The notes under the pieces were generated by a model that saw nothing but the letters and a program-made list of their open reading frames with translations, did not search any database and was not told the origin of the DNA. The position numbers and the translations under genes are program-made. Shown in pieces: positions 1 to 8,078 of a stretch of DNA of 64,000 nucleotides. How positions within the stretch are numbered: position 1 is the stretch's first letter; each line of letters starts with the position of its first letter. Source of the stretch: Streptomyces fructofermentans (GTDB lineage: Bacteria; Actinomycetota; Actinomycetes; Streptomycetales; Streptomycetaceae); contig NZ_BMWD01000018.1 of assembly GCF_014651055.1 (NCBI RefSeq), positions 22,155-86,154 of the forward strand, written 5' to 3'.

Positions 1-188
1 GTGCCGGGGGCCGCTTCCACGTCCGCCGCCGGGGAGGGGCGCCGATGCGGGAGGGTTTCGCGTGGATGCGGGGCGGGGCGGGGCCTTGCCGGGGCCGGGT
101 GGCTGGCGTGGCGGATGGCTGGCGTGCCGGGCCTCGTGGCGGTCGCCCGGGGCGGGCAGGGCCTGTCGGCGGATGCCGGGGTGAGGGC

Positions 189-1067
189 TCAGTCCAGGCC
201 CCGGACCAGGCGGAACGCCGAGTCGGACCGGTAGAGGCGGCTGTTCTCGAACGGGTCCAGGTGGAGCTGGAAGTCCCGGTGGCGCAGGAAGCGGCCGCGG
301 TAGTTGACCGACTCCAGCACGACCGCGCCGGAGAACGCCGACGGCCGGGGGCAGAACGTGGCGTCCTGCTCGAAGAGCGCGGAGCCGTTGTCGCGGTCCG
401 CGCGCAGCCGGAACTGCGAGTGGCGCAGATAGCGGCCCCCGCCGAGGGAGAACGAGTAGCAGTCGGAGTCGGCGAGGCCGGGGACGAGCGTGAAGGTGGT
501 CTCCCCCCGGTCGCGGGAGTGGTGGTTCCCGGAACCCACCCGGTCGAGCCGGACGCCGTCGCGGCCGAGGCTCCAGAAGCGGTCGGGATAGTTGACCGAC
601 TGGACGGACCTGCGCTGCGCGGCGGGCTTCCCGGCGGGGGGCGGGCCGGAGGCGGCGGGCTTCGACGGCCGCGGGTCCGCGCCGCCGCCCGTCCCGGCCG
701 CGGGAGCGGACGATCCGGCCGACGAGGCGTCGCCGGACGTCTCGCCGGCCCCCGAGGGTCCGGGGGCGGCGGCCAGACCGCTCTTGCCGGTGGGCGCGGC
801 GCTCGGAGGCGTACCGGGCACGACCGGCTCGTCCTCGGCCGCCGCCGTGGTGCGCTTGTCGCGGTTGCCCGGCGACGGGTCCGCACTGTCGTCCGGAAGG
901 CCGGCCACCGTCACCGCCGAGGCGAGGACCGCCAGCAGGAGGGCGCCGGCCAGCCAGAGCCTGCGCGTGCCGGGTATGCGGGACTCGTCCAGGGTCTCGC
1001 CGGTCTCCCACACCTTCGGCGGCTGGGCGGACTGGGCGGGAGCGGGCCCGGGTCTTCTTTCAGGCAT
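189..1067 (-). CDS. Membrane-anchored protein with AbfB-type (CBM42-like) beta-trefoil domain
   Basis: A 292-residue protein. Residues 37-57 form one hydrophobic helix preceded by a short charged segment, so it is probably an N-in, C-out membrane anchor. A Pro/Ala/Ser/Gly linker runs to about residue 150. Residues 155-290 carry the repeating SVNYPDRFW / HSQFRLRAD / SVNYRGRFLRHRDFQLHLD pattern of the alpha-L-arabinofuranosidase B (AbfB) arabinose-binding trefoil. No glycosidase catalytic domain is attached, so I infer a surface carbohydrate-binding or scaffold protein rather than an enzyme. The start is supported by GGAGG eight bases upstream of the ATG. It is transcribed alone. Confidence 0.75.
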   Translation of the reverse strand: MPERRPGPAPAQSAQPPKVWETGETLDESRIPGTRRLWLAGALLLAVLASAVTVAGLPDDSADPSPGNRDKRTTAAAEDEPVVPGTPPSAAPTGKSGLAAAPGPSGAGETSGDASSAGSSAPAAGTGGGADPRPSKPAASGPPPAGKPAAQRRSVQSVNYPDRFWSLGRDGVRLDRVGSGNHHSRDRGETTFTLVPGLADSDCYSFSLGGGRYLRHSQFRLRADRDNGSALFEQDATFCPRPSAFSGAVVLESVNYRGRFLRHRDFQLHLDPFENSRLYRSDSAFRLVRGLD

Positions 1068-1603
1068 GCGTGATTCCTCCAGCGTCGCCTGGGCGGACGC
1101 GGATTGGTCATGTGCGTGGCACAGGAAGAGGCGGAGGCCGCGGACACGCGGGACGGCTGTGGCCGGGGGATCCGCGTGTGCGACGAGGGAATGCTAGTGG
1201 AAGTCCCGGCCCGCGAGTAGGCGTTTCTGAGAGCGTTCTCTGACCGAACTCCGGCTGAATAGAGGTCGGTTGGCGGCGATTCTGGAATTCCGCCACCGGG
1301 GTGGTGAGTTCACGCTTTAAGAAATCGAGCCCGGGACTCTCCGGGGTGCATTTCCGGAACTCGGGGGGTGCGGGAGTGCGGGGGGTGCGGCTCGGCGGCG
1401 TCGTACGGCCGGGCCCGGACGCGGGGGCGCGGTTGCGGGCGTCCGGGGTGGTGAGCGGTGGGTGCCGGGTGACGGGTGGGCGGACGTCCCGCCGTGGGTG
1501 GAGGGTGACTGCCGTCCGGGCGTGAGCGGAGGGTGGCGGGCGGGCGGCGCCGGTGGCGGGCGCCCAGTGGCAGGTGTCGGGCGCTCGGGGGAGACTGCGA
1601 CGC
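1068..1603. other. Intergenic region between divergent genes
   Basis: About 540 bases with no convincing gene. The part near the AbfB gene should hold its promoter. Around 1240-1330 the GC content drops, and there is a small inverted repeat (TGGCGG at 1271-1276 with CCGCCA at 1290-1295). From 1360 to 1600 the sequence is GGGTG-rich low complexity. Open frames here look like codon-bias shadows. Confidence 0.5.
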
Positions 1604-1969
1604 ATGGCCCTCTCCTGGTACCAGCTCGTCGTGGACGCCCGGGACCTGCCGTCGCTGGCCCGCTTCTGGTGCCAAGTCCTGGACTGGCAGGTGCTGTTCG
1701 AGACCGAGGACGAGATCGTCGTCGGGGCCGCGCCGGACGCCCTGCCCGGAATCTGCTTCGTGCCCGTCGGCGGGCGCAAGACCTCCAAGAACCGGCTGCA
1801 CATCGACCTCACCCCCGACGACCAGGCGGCCGAGGTCGAACGGCTGCTGGCCCTGGGCGCGCGGCGCGTGGACGTCGGCCAGGGCCAGGACGTCACCTGG
1901 GTCGTGCTGGCGGACCCGGAGGGGAACGAGTTCTGCGTGCTGCGGCCGAAGCGGACGCTGCTCGACTGA
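1604..1969 (+). CDS. VOC (glyoxalase/bleomycin-resistance fold) protein
   Basis: A 121-residue single-domain protein. It opens with the MALSWYQLVVDARDLPSLARF strand-helix and ends with DPEGNEFCVL, the hallmarks of the Glyoxalase-like (VOC) fold found widely in Streptomyces. These proteins bind a metal and small ligands, but the substrate cannot be read from the sequence. I chose the ATG at 1604 because the fold begins immediately there; the longer open frame adds only an Arg-rich non-conserved extension. A GAGACT hexamer seven bases before the ATG could be a -10 element of a leaderless transcript. It stands alone upstream of the SMR/TetR pair. Confidence 0.8.
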   Translation: MALSWYQLVVDARDLPSLARFWCQVLDWQVLFETEDEIVVGAAPDALPGICFVPVGGRKTSKNRLHIDLTPDDQAAEVERLLALGARRVDVGQGQDVTWVVLADPEGNEFCVLRPKRTLLD

Positions 1970-1983
1970 GGCGGACCGATGGC

Positions 1984-2030
1984 CGGTGGCCCGGTGGCCC
2001 GGTGGCGCGGTGGCGCGGTGGCGCGGTGGT
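1984..2030. repeat. Short GGTGGCCC/GGTGGCGC tandem repeat
   Basis: Five or more imperfect 8-base units (GGTGGCCC, then GGTGGCGC) in tandem just after the VOC gene. It is a simple-sequence repeat of the kind that varies by slippage; no function is evident. Confidence 0.7.
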
Positions 2031-2128
2031 CACAGGTCACAGGTCGCGGATCGCCCGCTGTCGGCCGCCGCTGCGGGCCGCGAGCCCCCGGTCGCGCCGA
2101 CTCCCCCCGGAGAGCCGGTCGCGCGGTT

Positions 2129-2166
2129 GTGTACGGGTGTACGTATCGATGCGTACCCTCGTACAC
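2129..2166. promoter_or_regulatory. 38-bp near-perfect palindrome: probable TetR operator over the SMR promoter
   Basis: The two 19-base half-sites match at 16 of 19 positions, with TCGA at the centre (2146-2149). Each half begins GTGTACG and carries GTAC motifs. The palindrome ends one base before the ATG at 2167. A possible -10 (TACCCT, 2154-2159) lies inside it, and no Shine-Dalgarno sequence is visible, so the transcript may be leaderless. Bound repressor would then block transcription directly. The TetR gene at 2510 is the natural candidate; this pairing is inferred from position. Confidence 0.75.
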
Positions 2167-2487
2167 ATGGGATACGCGCTGCTCGCCGGAGCCATCGCCG
2201 CGGAGGTGGCCGCCACGACCGCCATGAAGTACAGCGAGGGGTTCACCAGGCTCTGGCCCTCGCTGGTGACCGCGGTCGGCTACCTCGTGGCCTTCCTGCT
2301 GCTCGCGCAGACGCTGAGGACCGTGTCGGTCGGCACGGCGTACGCGATCTGGTCCGGGCTCGGCACGGCCGCCGTCGTGGCGATCGGGGCGGTGTTCCTG
2401 GGGGAGGGGCTGACCGTCGCGAAGGTCGCCGGGACCGGGCTCATCATCGGCGGGGTCGTGGTGCTGAACATGGGCGGGGCGCACTGA
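2167..2487 (+). CDS. Small multidrug resistance (SMR/EmrE-QacE) family transporter
   Basis: A 106-residue protein of four hydrophobic helices, the standard SMR length. It has the family's membrane-embedded Glu in helix 1 (GAIAAEVAATTAMK) and the GTAYAIWSGLGTA motif of helix 3. SMR proteins act as dimers exchanging cationic drugs or guanidinium for protons. The start at 2167 gives the canonical MGYALLAGAIAAEV beginning; an ATG six codons upstream lies inside the operator palindrome and is less likely. The TetR regulator follows 22 bases downstream, a classic self-regulated efflux pair. Confidence 0.9.
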   Translation: MGYALLAGAIAAEVAATTAMKYSEGFTRLWPSLVTAVGYLVAFLLLAQTLRTVSVGTAYAIWSGLGTAAVVAIGAVFLGEGLTVAKVAGTGLIIGGVVVLNMGGAH

Positions 2488-2509
2488 TGCCCCGGGGCGG
2501 CGGGCGCTG

Positions 2510-3046
2510 ATGGCCAGGCGCCACGATCCGCAGCGGCGGCAGCGGATCATCGACGCGGCGATCCGGGTCGTGGCCGCCAGGGGGCTCGGAGGGCTCAGCC
2601 ACCGCACGGTCGCGGCCGAGGCGGACGTGCCGCTCGGCTCGACGACGTACCACTTCGCGACCCTCGACGAGCTGATGGTGGCCGCGCTGCGGCAGGCCGG
2701 CGAGGGGTTCGCCAAGGTGCTCGCGTCGCGCGGTGCCGTCGAGGACCCGCGGACCGACCTGGCCGGTGAACTCGCCGCGCTGACCGGCGAATGGCTCGCG
2801 GGCGACCGTACGGGGGTGGAGCTGGAGTACGAGCTGTACCTCGCGGCCCTGCGTCGCCCCGCCCTGCGACCCGTCGCCGCCGAGTGGTGCGAGGACCTCG
2901 CCGAGCGCATCGGGCGCCGTACGGACCCCGTCACCGCGAGGGCCCTGGTCGCGCTGATCGACGGGATCTGCCTCCAGGTGCTGCTGACGGGGGCGGAGTA
3001 CGACGAGGGGTACGCCCGGGAGGTCCTGGCACGCGTGATCCCCTGA
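2510..3046 (+). CDS. TetR-family transcriptional regulator
   Basis: A 178-residue protein. The N-terminal 50 residues hold the TetR helix-turn-helix (IIDAAIRVVAARGLGGLSHR, then a recognition helix ending PLGSTTYHF). The remaining all-helical domain resembles TetR_C ligand-binding domains. It lies directly behind the SMR exporter and is probably co-transcribed with it, so it likely represses the pair through the 38-bp palindrome at 2129-2166 until a substrate of the pump binds. The ligand is unknown. Confidence 0.88.
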   Translation: MARRHDPQRRQRIIDAAIRVVAARGLGGLSHRTVAAEADVPLGSTTYHFATLDELMVAALRQAGEGFAKVLASRGAVEDPRTDLAGELAALTGEWLAGDRTGVELEYELYLAALRRPALRPVAAEWCEDLAERIGRRTDPVTARALVALIDGICLQVLLTGAEYDEGYAREVLARVIP

Positions 3047-3103
3047 CCGCGCCCCGCTCCCGCCCACGCGTCCGACCGTTCTCCGAGACGCCCCGAGCAC
3101 GAG

Positions 3104-3134
3104 TTCGCCCGGACGCCCCCCGGCCGGTTAGGTT
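3104..3134 (+). promoter_or_regulatory. Probable leaderless promoter of dapD
   Basis: TTCGCC (3104-3109), a 19-base spacer and TAGGTT (3129-3134), followed by only six bases before the dapD ATG. No ribosome-binding site is visible. This geometry places the transcription start at or next to the ATG, as in many actinobacterial leaderless mRNAs. The -35 is weak. Confidence 0.5.
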
Positions 3135-3140
3135 GCCGTC

Positions 3141-4130
3141 ATGACCGACACGACTGCTACTCGCACCACCGGCGCCGTCGCCGCCGGGCTCGCCACGTTC
3201 GCCGCCGACGGCACTGTTCTCGACACGTGGTTCCCGGCGCCCGAACTCTCCGCCGATCCGGGCCCCTCCGGCACCGAACGGCTGTCCCCCGAGCGTGCCG
3301 CCGAACTGCTCGGCGAAGGTGCCGTCAAGGCCGTCGGACCGGACGCCCGGCGCGGCGTCGAGGTGGTCGCGGTGCGCACGGTCGTCGCCTCGCTCGACGA
3401 GAAGCCGCTGGACGCGCACGACGCGTACCTGCGCCTGCACCTGCTCTCGCACCGCCTGGTCGCGCCGCACGGCCAGAGCCTGGACGGCGTCTTCGGCCTG
3501 CTCGCCAATGTCGCCTGGACCTCGCTCGGCCCGGTCGCCGTGGACGACGTGGAGAAGGTCCGGCTGAACGCCCGCGCCGAGGGCCTCCACCTCGCCGTGA
3601 CGTCCATCGACAAGTTCCCGCGCATGACGGACTACGTCACGCCGAAGGGCGTCCGCATCGCCGACGCCGACCGCGTACGCCTCGGCGCGCACCTCGCCGC
3701 GGGCACCACGGTCATGCACGAGGGCTTCGTGAACTTCAACGCCGGCACGCTCGGCACCTCCATGGTCGAGGGCCGCATCTCCGCGGGTGTCGTCGTCGGC
3801 GACGGCTCGGACATCGGCGGCGGCGCCTCCACGATGGGCACCCTCTCCGGCGGCGGCAACGTCCGCATCACCATCGGCGAGCGCTGCCTGGTCGGTGCCG
3901 AGGCGGGCGTGGGCATCGCCCTCGGCGACGAGTGCGTGGTCGAGGCGGGCCTGTACGTCACCGCCGGTACGCGCGTCACGCTGCCCGACGGCCAGGTCGT
4001 CAAGGCCCGTGAGCTCTCCGGCGCCTCGAACATCCTCTTCCGCCGCAACTCCGTCACGGGCACGGTCGAGGCCCGCCCGAACAACGCCGTGTGGGGCGGG
4101 CTGAACGAGGTCCTGCACAGCCACAACTGA
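3141..4130 (+). CDS. dapD: 2,3,4,5-tetrahydropyridine-2,6-dicarboxylate N-succinyltransferase
   Basis: A 329-residue enzyme of the actinobacterial DapD type. It succinylates tetrahydrodipicolinate with succinyl-CoA in the succinylase branch of diaminopimelate/lysine biosynthesis. The N-terminal half is alpha/beta; the C-terminal half (about 165-300) is a left-handed beta-helix of hexapeptide repeats, seen as GTTVMHEGFVNFNAGTLGTS, VVGDGSDIGGGAS and ISAGVVVG. SMVEGRIS and GGGNVRITIGERC are family landmarks. It forms a trimer. The gene is monocistronic, with a candidate leaderless promoter upstream and a strong hairpin six bases after the stop. A DapA-family gene lies 4 kb away but not in the same operon. 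Confidence 0.93.
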   Translation: MTDTTATRTTGAVAAGLATFAADGTVLDTWFPAPELSADPGPSGTERLSPERAAELLGEGAVKAVGPDARRGVEVVAVRTVVASLDEKPLDAHDAYLRLHLLSHRLVAPHGQSLDGVFGLLANVAWTSLGPVAVDDVEKVRLNARAEGLHLAVTSIDKFPRMTDYVTPKGVRIADADRVRLGAHLAAGTTVMHEGFVNFNAGTLGTSMVEGRISAGVVVGDGSDIGGGASTMGTLSGGGNVRITIGERCLVGAEAGVGIALGDECVVEAGLYVTAGTRVTLPDGQVVKARELSGASNILFRRNSVTGTVEARPNNAVWGGLNEVLHSHN

Positions 4131-4135
4131 CCTTC

Positions 4136-4158
4136 GGCGGCCGCGGTGCGCGGCCGCC
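4136..4158 (+). terminator. Terminator of dapD
   Basis: A perfect 9-bp GC stem (GGCGGCCGC, 4136-4144, with GCGGCCGCC, 4150-4158) and a five-base loop starts six bases after the dapD stop. There is no long T tract, as is usual in Streptomyces. Confidence 0.75.
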
Positions 4159-4390
4159 TCCGGGGTGCCGCTCCGAACCTCCGCCCGCCCGGCGGCGGTT
4201 TGCCGGCGGTGGTCACCCGACGAGCGCCCTTCCACGGCCGGCAGCGGCTGGGGAGGGCGCTCCTGCTTGGGCGCGGCATCAAGGGTTCGGCCGGAGTCGG
4301 CCGAGCATCATGGCGTGCCCGGCCGCGGCTGCCGTCCAAGGCTCTGCCGGACCCTCCCATGTGCGTCGCCGTGGATGTCGGCAGGGGTGG

Positions 4391-4590
4391 TCAGCCCACC
4401 GGTTCGGCACCCTGGTCGTCGGCTGCCGTGCGAGGTCGAGCCACGGCCGCAGCGGCGCGCTTGTCGGCCGCGTGCTTCTGCTCCATTGAGGCCCGCAGCT
4501 CCCCAGGAGTCGGCCAGGGTGCTCTCCGGTGGATCATGCGGTGGCAGTTGGCGCGGATGAGCGCAAGATCGTTCTTGAAGCCCCCAGGCC
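4391..4590 (-). pseudogene. Remnant of an HNH endonuclease gene (C-terminal part)
   Basis: On the minus strand a frame ending at the TGA at 4391-4393 encodes NDLALIRANCHRMIHRRAPW followed by a charged helical tail. This matches the end of HNH nucleases, where NLALICANCHRMIH holds the second metal-binding half of the motif. The frame stays open upstream, but the first HNH half (the HHxxP part) and a start codon are absent and the upstream residues look random. I read it as a decayed, N-terminally lost gene. The surrounding 4159-4390 and 4591-4699 contain nothing else recognisable. Confidence 0.55.
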
Positions 4591-4699
4591 GGCCGCCTGC
4601 CGGGGCTGCCCAGCCGTTGGGCCGTGCCGGGCAATGGGGGGCCGTGGTGTCGTACGGGTCTTCGCCAGGTGTCTTCGCGCCCGGGCCCGGTGCTTCGCG

Positions 4700-5413
4700 T
4701 CACCGGTCCTGGGCAGCGCGCAGGCGTTCGGCCTGGTCGATGATCGGCTCGGTCGGGAAGGTCGCGACGCGGCCGACTTCGAGGCTGTTGTAGGTCGCGA
4801 TCGTACTGCCGGTCCGTACGACGATGAACAGCTCGTCCCGCTTGCCCAGTTCGACGGTGGAGTACTCGCGGAACTGCACAGCCTCGTCGCCGGCGTTCGG
4901 CGCCTTCTGCGTCTTCATCGTGGAGGTGTAGGCGCCGGTCCGTCCGTCGCCGCGGTAGGTGTTGCACGAGCCTGCGGCGCGCTCGAGTTCCGCGAAGAGC
5001 CGCTCGGCCACACCGCCGCGGTAGGAGGCGAGAGTGACCTGGCCGGGGAAGATGCCGTCCTTCCAGGTCATGACCTGGCGGACGACAGTGGGGGCCGCCC
5101 TCGCGTAGCGGATGTCGTGCACGGTCTGGCAGTCGGGATCGGAGGCGGGCTTGAACGAGGGGGCGTCCGACGTGTCGCTGCGGTCCTCGAAGGCGATCCG
5201 GCCCGGCTCGACCTCGGGCAGGTCCGCCTCCCGGAGGCTCAGTGACCTGAGTTCCGCCTCCGTCAACGGCCGGGCCCGTGTCGTGGGCGACGCGGAGGGG
5301 CCCTTGCCTTCGGCAGCCGTCGGTGAGCCGTCCGCTGTCGAGCAACCGGTCAGGGCCGCTGCGGTGAGCAGCGACAAGGCGGCACGTGCCGACAACGGCA
5401 TTCGGGCAAGCAT
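4700..5413 (-). CDS. Secreted lipoprotein of unknown function
   Basis: A 237-residue protein with an 18-20 residue signal sequence ending in a lipobox (LTGC, lipidated Cys 24), then a Ser/Thr/Gly/Pro linker and an all-soluble domain. Two further Cys (in DPDCQTVHD and GSCNTYRGD) could form a disulfide. The late segment with DELFIVVRTGSTIATYNSLE resembles small beta-rich domains of Streptomyces lipoproteins often related to LpqN/PknH sensor folds, but I cannot assign a family. An internal ATG four codons in is an alternative start. The hairpin at 5503-5524 lies about 90 bases upstream. Confidence 0.75.
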   Translation of the reverse strand: MLARMPLSARAALSLLTAAALTGCSTADGSPTAAEGKGPSASPTTRARPLTEAELRSLSLREADLPEVEPGRIAFEDRSDTSDAPSFKPASDPDCQTVHDIRYARAAPTVVRQVMTWKDGIFPGQVTLASYRGGVAERLFAELERAAGSCNTYRGDGRTGAYTSTMKTQKAPNAGDEAVQFREYSTVELGKRDELFIVVRTGSTIATYNSLEVGRVATFPTEPIIDQAERLRAAQDR

Positions 5414-5502
5414 GAGTCCCCCAAGCCTGGTGAAGAGGCTTGATCATAGAGGGGCGCCGACCGAATCGCCGGGTCATTTCCCGCGCGTAGTAAGGGAGTT
5501 CA

Positions 5503-5524
5503 CCTCCCGACCGCGATCGGGAGG
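5503..5524. other. Perfect 8-bp stem-loop in the lipoprotein upstream region
   Basis: CCTCCCGA (5503-5510) pairs perfectly with TCGGGAGG (5517-5524) around a six-base loop. It could be a read-through terminator for the minus-strand gene at 5658-5951 or an operator for the lipoprotein gene. The sequence does not decide between them. Confidence 0.5.
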
Positions 5525-5609
5525 CCTGTCCGGGATGCTCTGTACGGCTGCTTCGCACGACGAGCCCGGCGTGACGGCTGTCCTTGCCCTTCCTCACGGC
5601 GTGGACGGT

Positions 5610-5625
5610 CGCCCGGGCCCGGGCG
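5610..5625 (-). terminator. Probable terminator of the ABM-like gene
   Basis: A 16-base perfect GC palindrome made of CCCGGG blocks, starting 33 bases after the stop of the minus-strand gene at 5658-5951. Confidence 0.5.
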
Positions 5626-5657
5626 GCTTCCGTGGGTGCCGGAGGGTGTGACGCGGG

Positions 5658-5951
5658 TCAGTCCCTCACCACGTTGACGGTGGGGTAGAGCCTCGGGGTC
5701 AGTTGCGGCATGCCGACCTCCTGGCTGAGCGGGACCATGACGTTCGCGAAGCGGGTCCACGCCTGCTCGGACTCCCAGACGTCCACCACGCACCAGCCGC
5801 TCTCCGTGGGCCCGGAGGCGTGCGACACGAGGCCGGGCACGGGCCAGTCCGAGCTCTTGCGGAGTCCCCGCCCGTTGCTCAGCTTGAGGGAGATCTGCTC
5901 GTACTGGGCCTGTGTGCCTCCGGGGATGTCCAGCACCATCATGATCGCCAC
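5658..5951 (-). CDS. Small ABM/dimeric alpha-beta barrel-like protein
   Basis: A 97-residue protein with the short beta-alpha-beta pattern of antibiotic-biosynthesis-monooxygenase-like (ABM) proteins: MVLDIPGGTQAQYEQIS at the start, GLVSHASGPTESGWCVVDVW in the middle, and a helix with WTRFANVMVP near the end. Such proteins dimerise and are often of unknown substrate. The GTG at 5951 is preferred because GGAGG lies seven bases upstream; ATGs at 5942 and 5939 are alternatives. It is a single gene divergent from the sigma factor at 6210. Confidence 0.7.
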   Translation of the reverse strand: MAIMMVLDIPGGTQAQYEQISLKLSNGRGLRKSSDWPVPGLVSHASGPTESGWCVVDVWESEQAWTRFANVMVPLSQEVGMPQLTPRLYPTVNVVRD

Positions 5952-6209
5952 AGCAGCTCCTCCGGTCGTCCTGTCATGCCTGGACCGAGTCGAACAGTGC
6001 GAGGGGGCCGTCGCACACCCTGTTCGGCCGAGCGGGTGAAGAGTGGCGGGAGCGCCGGGCGGGCCTGCCGCATCCGTGCACGGGGGCCGCGGCGCGGGCC
6101 GCGTACCGCCGTGAACATTTCCGGGGCGGGGGCATAGCGGGGGACCGGCGGAGGCGTCGGTAGGGGTGGCAGAGCGGGGGAGAGCGCCCGCGCGAAAGAG
6201 AAGGTGACG

Positions 6210-6767
6210 ATGGATGCCCAAGGGCAGGAGCAGTTCAGGGAGTTCGTGGAGAACCGCACGTCGGCGCTGCTGAGGACGGCCGTGCTGCTCAGCGGGGGCG
6301 ACCGGCACGCCGCCGAGGACCTCCTGCAGAACGCGCTGATCAAGGCCGCCGGAAAGTGGCAGCGCATCGACGAGCCCGAGGCGTACGTACGCCAGATCCT
6401 GTACCGGCAGCAGGTGAGCCGGTGGCGGCTGAAGTGGCGGCGGCGCGAACTGACCGTCGCCGATCCGCCGGAGGGGAGCGGGGGATCGGACCCCTCCGCC
6501 GCGGCCGAGCTGCGGATCGTCATGCGCGGGGCGCTGGCGCGGCTCACCGCCCGGCAGCGGACCGTGCTCGTGCTGCGCTACTTCGAGGACCTGCCGGAGG
6601 CCGACGTGGCCCGCATCCTCGGCTGCTCGGTCGGGACCGTGCGGTCCACCACCCACCGTTCGCTCGCCCGGCTGCGTGTCCTCGCGCCGGAACTCGCCGC
6701 GACGGCCCCCGCGGACGCGGAGCGGACCCCGTCCCGAGACTTCGCCCCCGTGGAGGTACGCCCGTGA
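6210..6767 (+). CDS. SigE-family ECF RNA polymerase sigma factor
   Basis: A 185-residue sigma-70 family factor. Region 2 lies at about 8-75 (FREFVENRTSALLRTAVLLS, then AAEDLLQNALIKAAGKW) and region 4 at about 100-155 (LTARQRTVLVLRYFEDLPEA, then ILGCSVGTVRSTTHRSLARL). It matches the actinobacterial SigE-type ECF group. The ATG at 6210 sits five bases after AAGAGAAGG; a GTG two codons earlier overlaps that site. Its TGA overlaps the GTG of the next gene, which encodes a membrane protein, so the two are translationally coupled. A second pair of the same kind lies at 52864-54248. Confidence 0.88.
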   Translation: MDAQGQEQFREFVENRTSALLRTAVLLSGGDRHAAEDLLQNALIKAAGKWQRIDEPEAYVRQILYRQQVSRWRLKWRRRELTVADPPEGSGGSDPSAAAELRIVMRGALARLTARQRTVLVLRYFEDLPEADVARILGCSVGTVRSTTHRSLARLRVLAPELAATAPADAERTPSRDFAPVEVRP

Positions 6768-7984
6768 ACATGGACCAGCTCGTGCGCGACACCCTGATCG
6801 AACAGGGCGCGCAGCCCCAGACACCGCCCCCCGACCTCGCGGGCCGGGTGCTCGCCGTCCGGCGCCGCCGCCGCACCCGCCGCATCTCCGGTGTCGCGGT
6901 GGCCGCCGTGCTCGCCGTCGCCGCCGCCGTCGCGGTGCCCGTGCTGGACCGCGGCGGTGACGAGCCGCGGCTCGCGAGCGGGATGAACCGGAGCGACATC
7001 ATCGCCCACCCGGACCAGTCGCCGCCGCGCGACCTGATCGCCGCCGGGGACACGGCGCTCGCCGCGTACTACGTCATGGACATGGTCCGCAAGACGGACG
7101 ACCGGGCCGTCGCCGTGCGCGACTACCACCTCCTCGACCAGCGGACCGGCAAGTACGTCAGGACCACCGACTGGTCGGTCGTCGACGTCGCTCCGGGGAT
7201 GCGCACGGCCGCCGTCCTGGAGCGCGAACTGCCTGCCCGGCGGATCGGCCTGCTCGACCTGCTCAGCGGGAAGGTCGAGCACTGGATCCCCGTGGACCGC
7301 GGGGTCGCGGGCGTCGCGTTCTCGCCGGACGGCGACAAGCTCGTCGCGACGACGTACGACGAGAACCCCGACCTGCGCCTCAGGGCCGACTACGACAACG
7401 ACGGCGACGGCCGGAAGAACGACTGGATGCCGCAGTTCGGCGGGAGCAGCCGGACCGGGTTCTACGTACTGGACGTCGACACCGGCGACGGCTCCTGGGC
7501 CAGGGTCGCGGGCGGCGACCAGGAACATCTGAACGCCCGGCAGGACTTCGCCTTCAGCGGCGACGGCGGACTCGTCTACAGCGGGCTCACGACAGCACCC
7601 CACCAGCGGTACTACGACTTCGAGGGCAAGGAGGCCGACACCCCCGCCAAGGAGCGGCACCTGCACTGGTTCGTCGACGCGAGGCTGTCGCCTGACGGCT
7701 CACTCGCGGCGGGCGAGTTCGCGGGCGGCTCCAGGGCGACCGCCTCCGAGATCCTGGACCCCCTGACCGGCAAGCGGCTCCACAAGGTCCCCGGACAGCA
7801 GCTGCTCGCCTGGGCGGACGACGACCGCCTGGTCGCCTGGGACATCGAGCCGGGCGCGAACGAGTTCCACAACCGGCTCGTACTCGTCACGATCGGCAGC
7901 GACAAGGTCGTGCCGCTGAGCGGGTTCCGCAAGGGGAACGACGGCGCGGGGGGACGCTGGACGCCGCTCTTCGCCCGACGCTGA
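6764..7984 (+). CDS. Membrane-anchored beta-propeller-like protein paired with the sigma factor
   Basis: A 406-residue protein. A cytoplasmic N-terminus (1-43, with RRRRRTRR just before the membrane) is followed by one transmembrane helix (about 44-62) and a large external domain. This contains WD40/PD40-like repeats: AFSPDGDKLVATTYD, FAFSGDGGLVYSGL and ARLSPDGSLAAGEFAG. The GTGA overlap with the sigma gene and the topology suggest it regulates or reports on that sigma factor, although no zinc anti-sigma (HxxxCxxC) motif is present. Its ligand and mechanism are unknown. Confidence 0.75.
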   Translation: MNMDQLVRDTLIEQGAQPQTPPPDLAGRVLAVRRRRRTRRISGVAVAAVLAVAAAVAVPVLDRGGDEPRLASGMNRSDIIAHPDQSPPRDLIAAGDTALAAYYVMDMVRKTDDRAVAVRDYHLLDQRTGKYVRTTDWSVVDVAPGMRTAAVLERELPARRIGLLDLLSGKVEHWIPVDRGVAGVAFSPDGDKLVATTYDENPDLRLRADYDNDGDGRKNDWMPQFGGSSRTGFYVLDVDTGDGSWARVAGGDQEHLNARQDFAFSGDGGLVYSGLTTAPHQRYYDFEGKEADTPAKERHLHWFVDARLSPDGSLAAGEFAGGSRATASEILDPLTGKRLHKVPGQQLLAWADDDRLVAWDIEPGANEFHNRLVLVTIGSDKVVPLSGFRKGNDGAGGRWTPLFARR

Positions 7985-7988
7985 GCCC

Positions 7989-8048
7989 GAGCCGCAGGCG
8001 TCGTCCGGGAACGGGCCGGAGCCGCAGGCGTCGTCCGGGAGCGGGCCG
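7989..8048. repeat. Two tandem 30-bp direct repeats
   Basis: Two copies of a 30-base unit starting GAGCCGCAGGCG (7989-8018 and 8019-8048) differ at one base, and a third begins (GAGGCGC). They lie between the convergent ends of the beta-propeller gene and the DapA-like gene. Confidence 0.85.
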
Positions 8049-8078
8049 GAGGCGCGGGGGCCGGGGTGAGGAGCCCGG

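Noticed and set aside
1..188. Plus-strand coding region at the window start
   Set aside because: The open frame is Arg/Gly-rich with no ribosome-binding site and runs antisense into the AbfB-domain gene.
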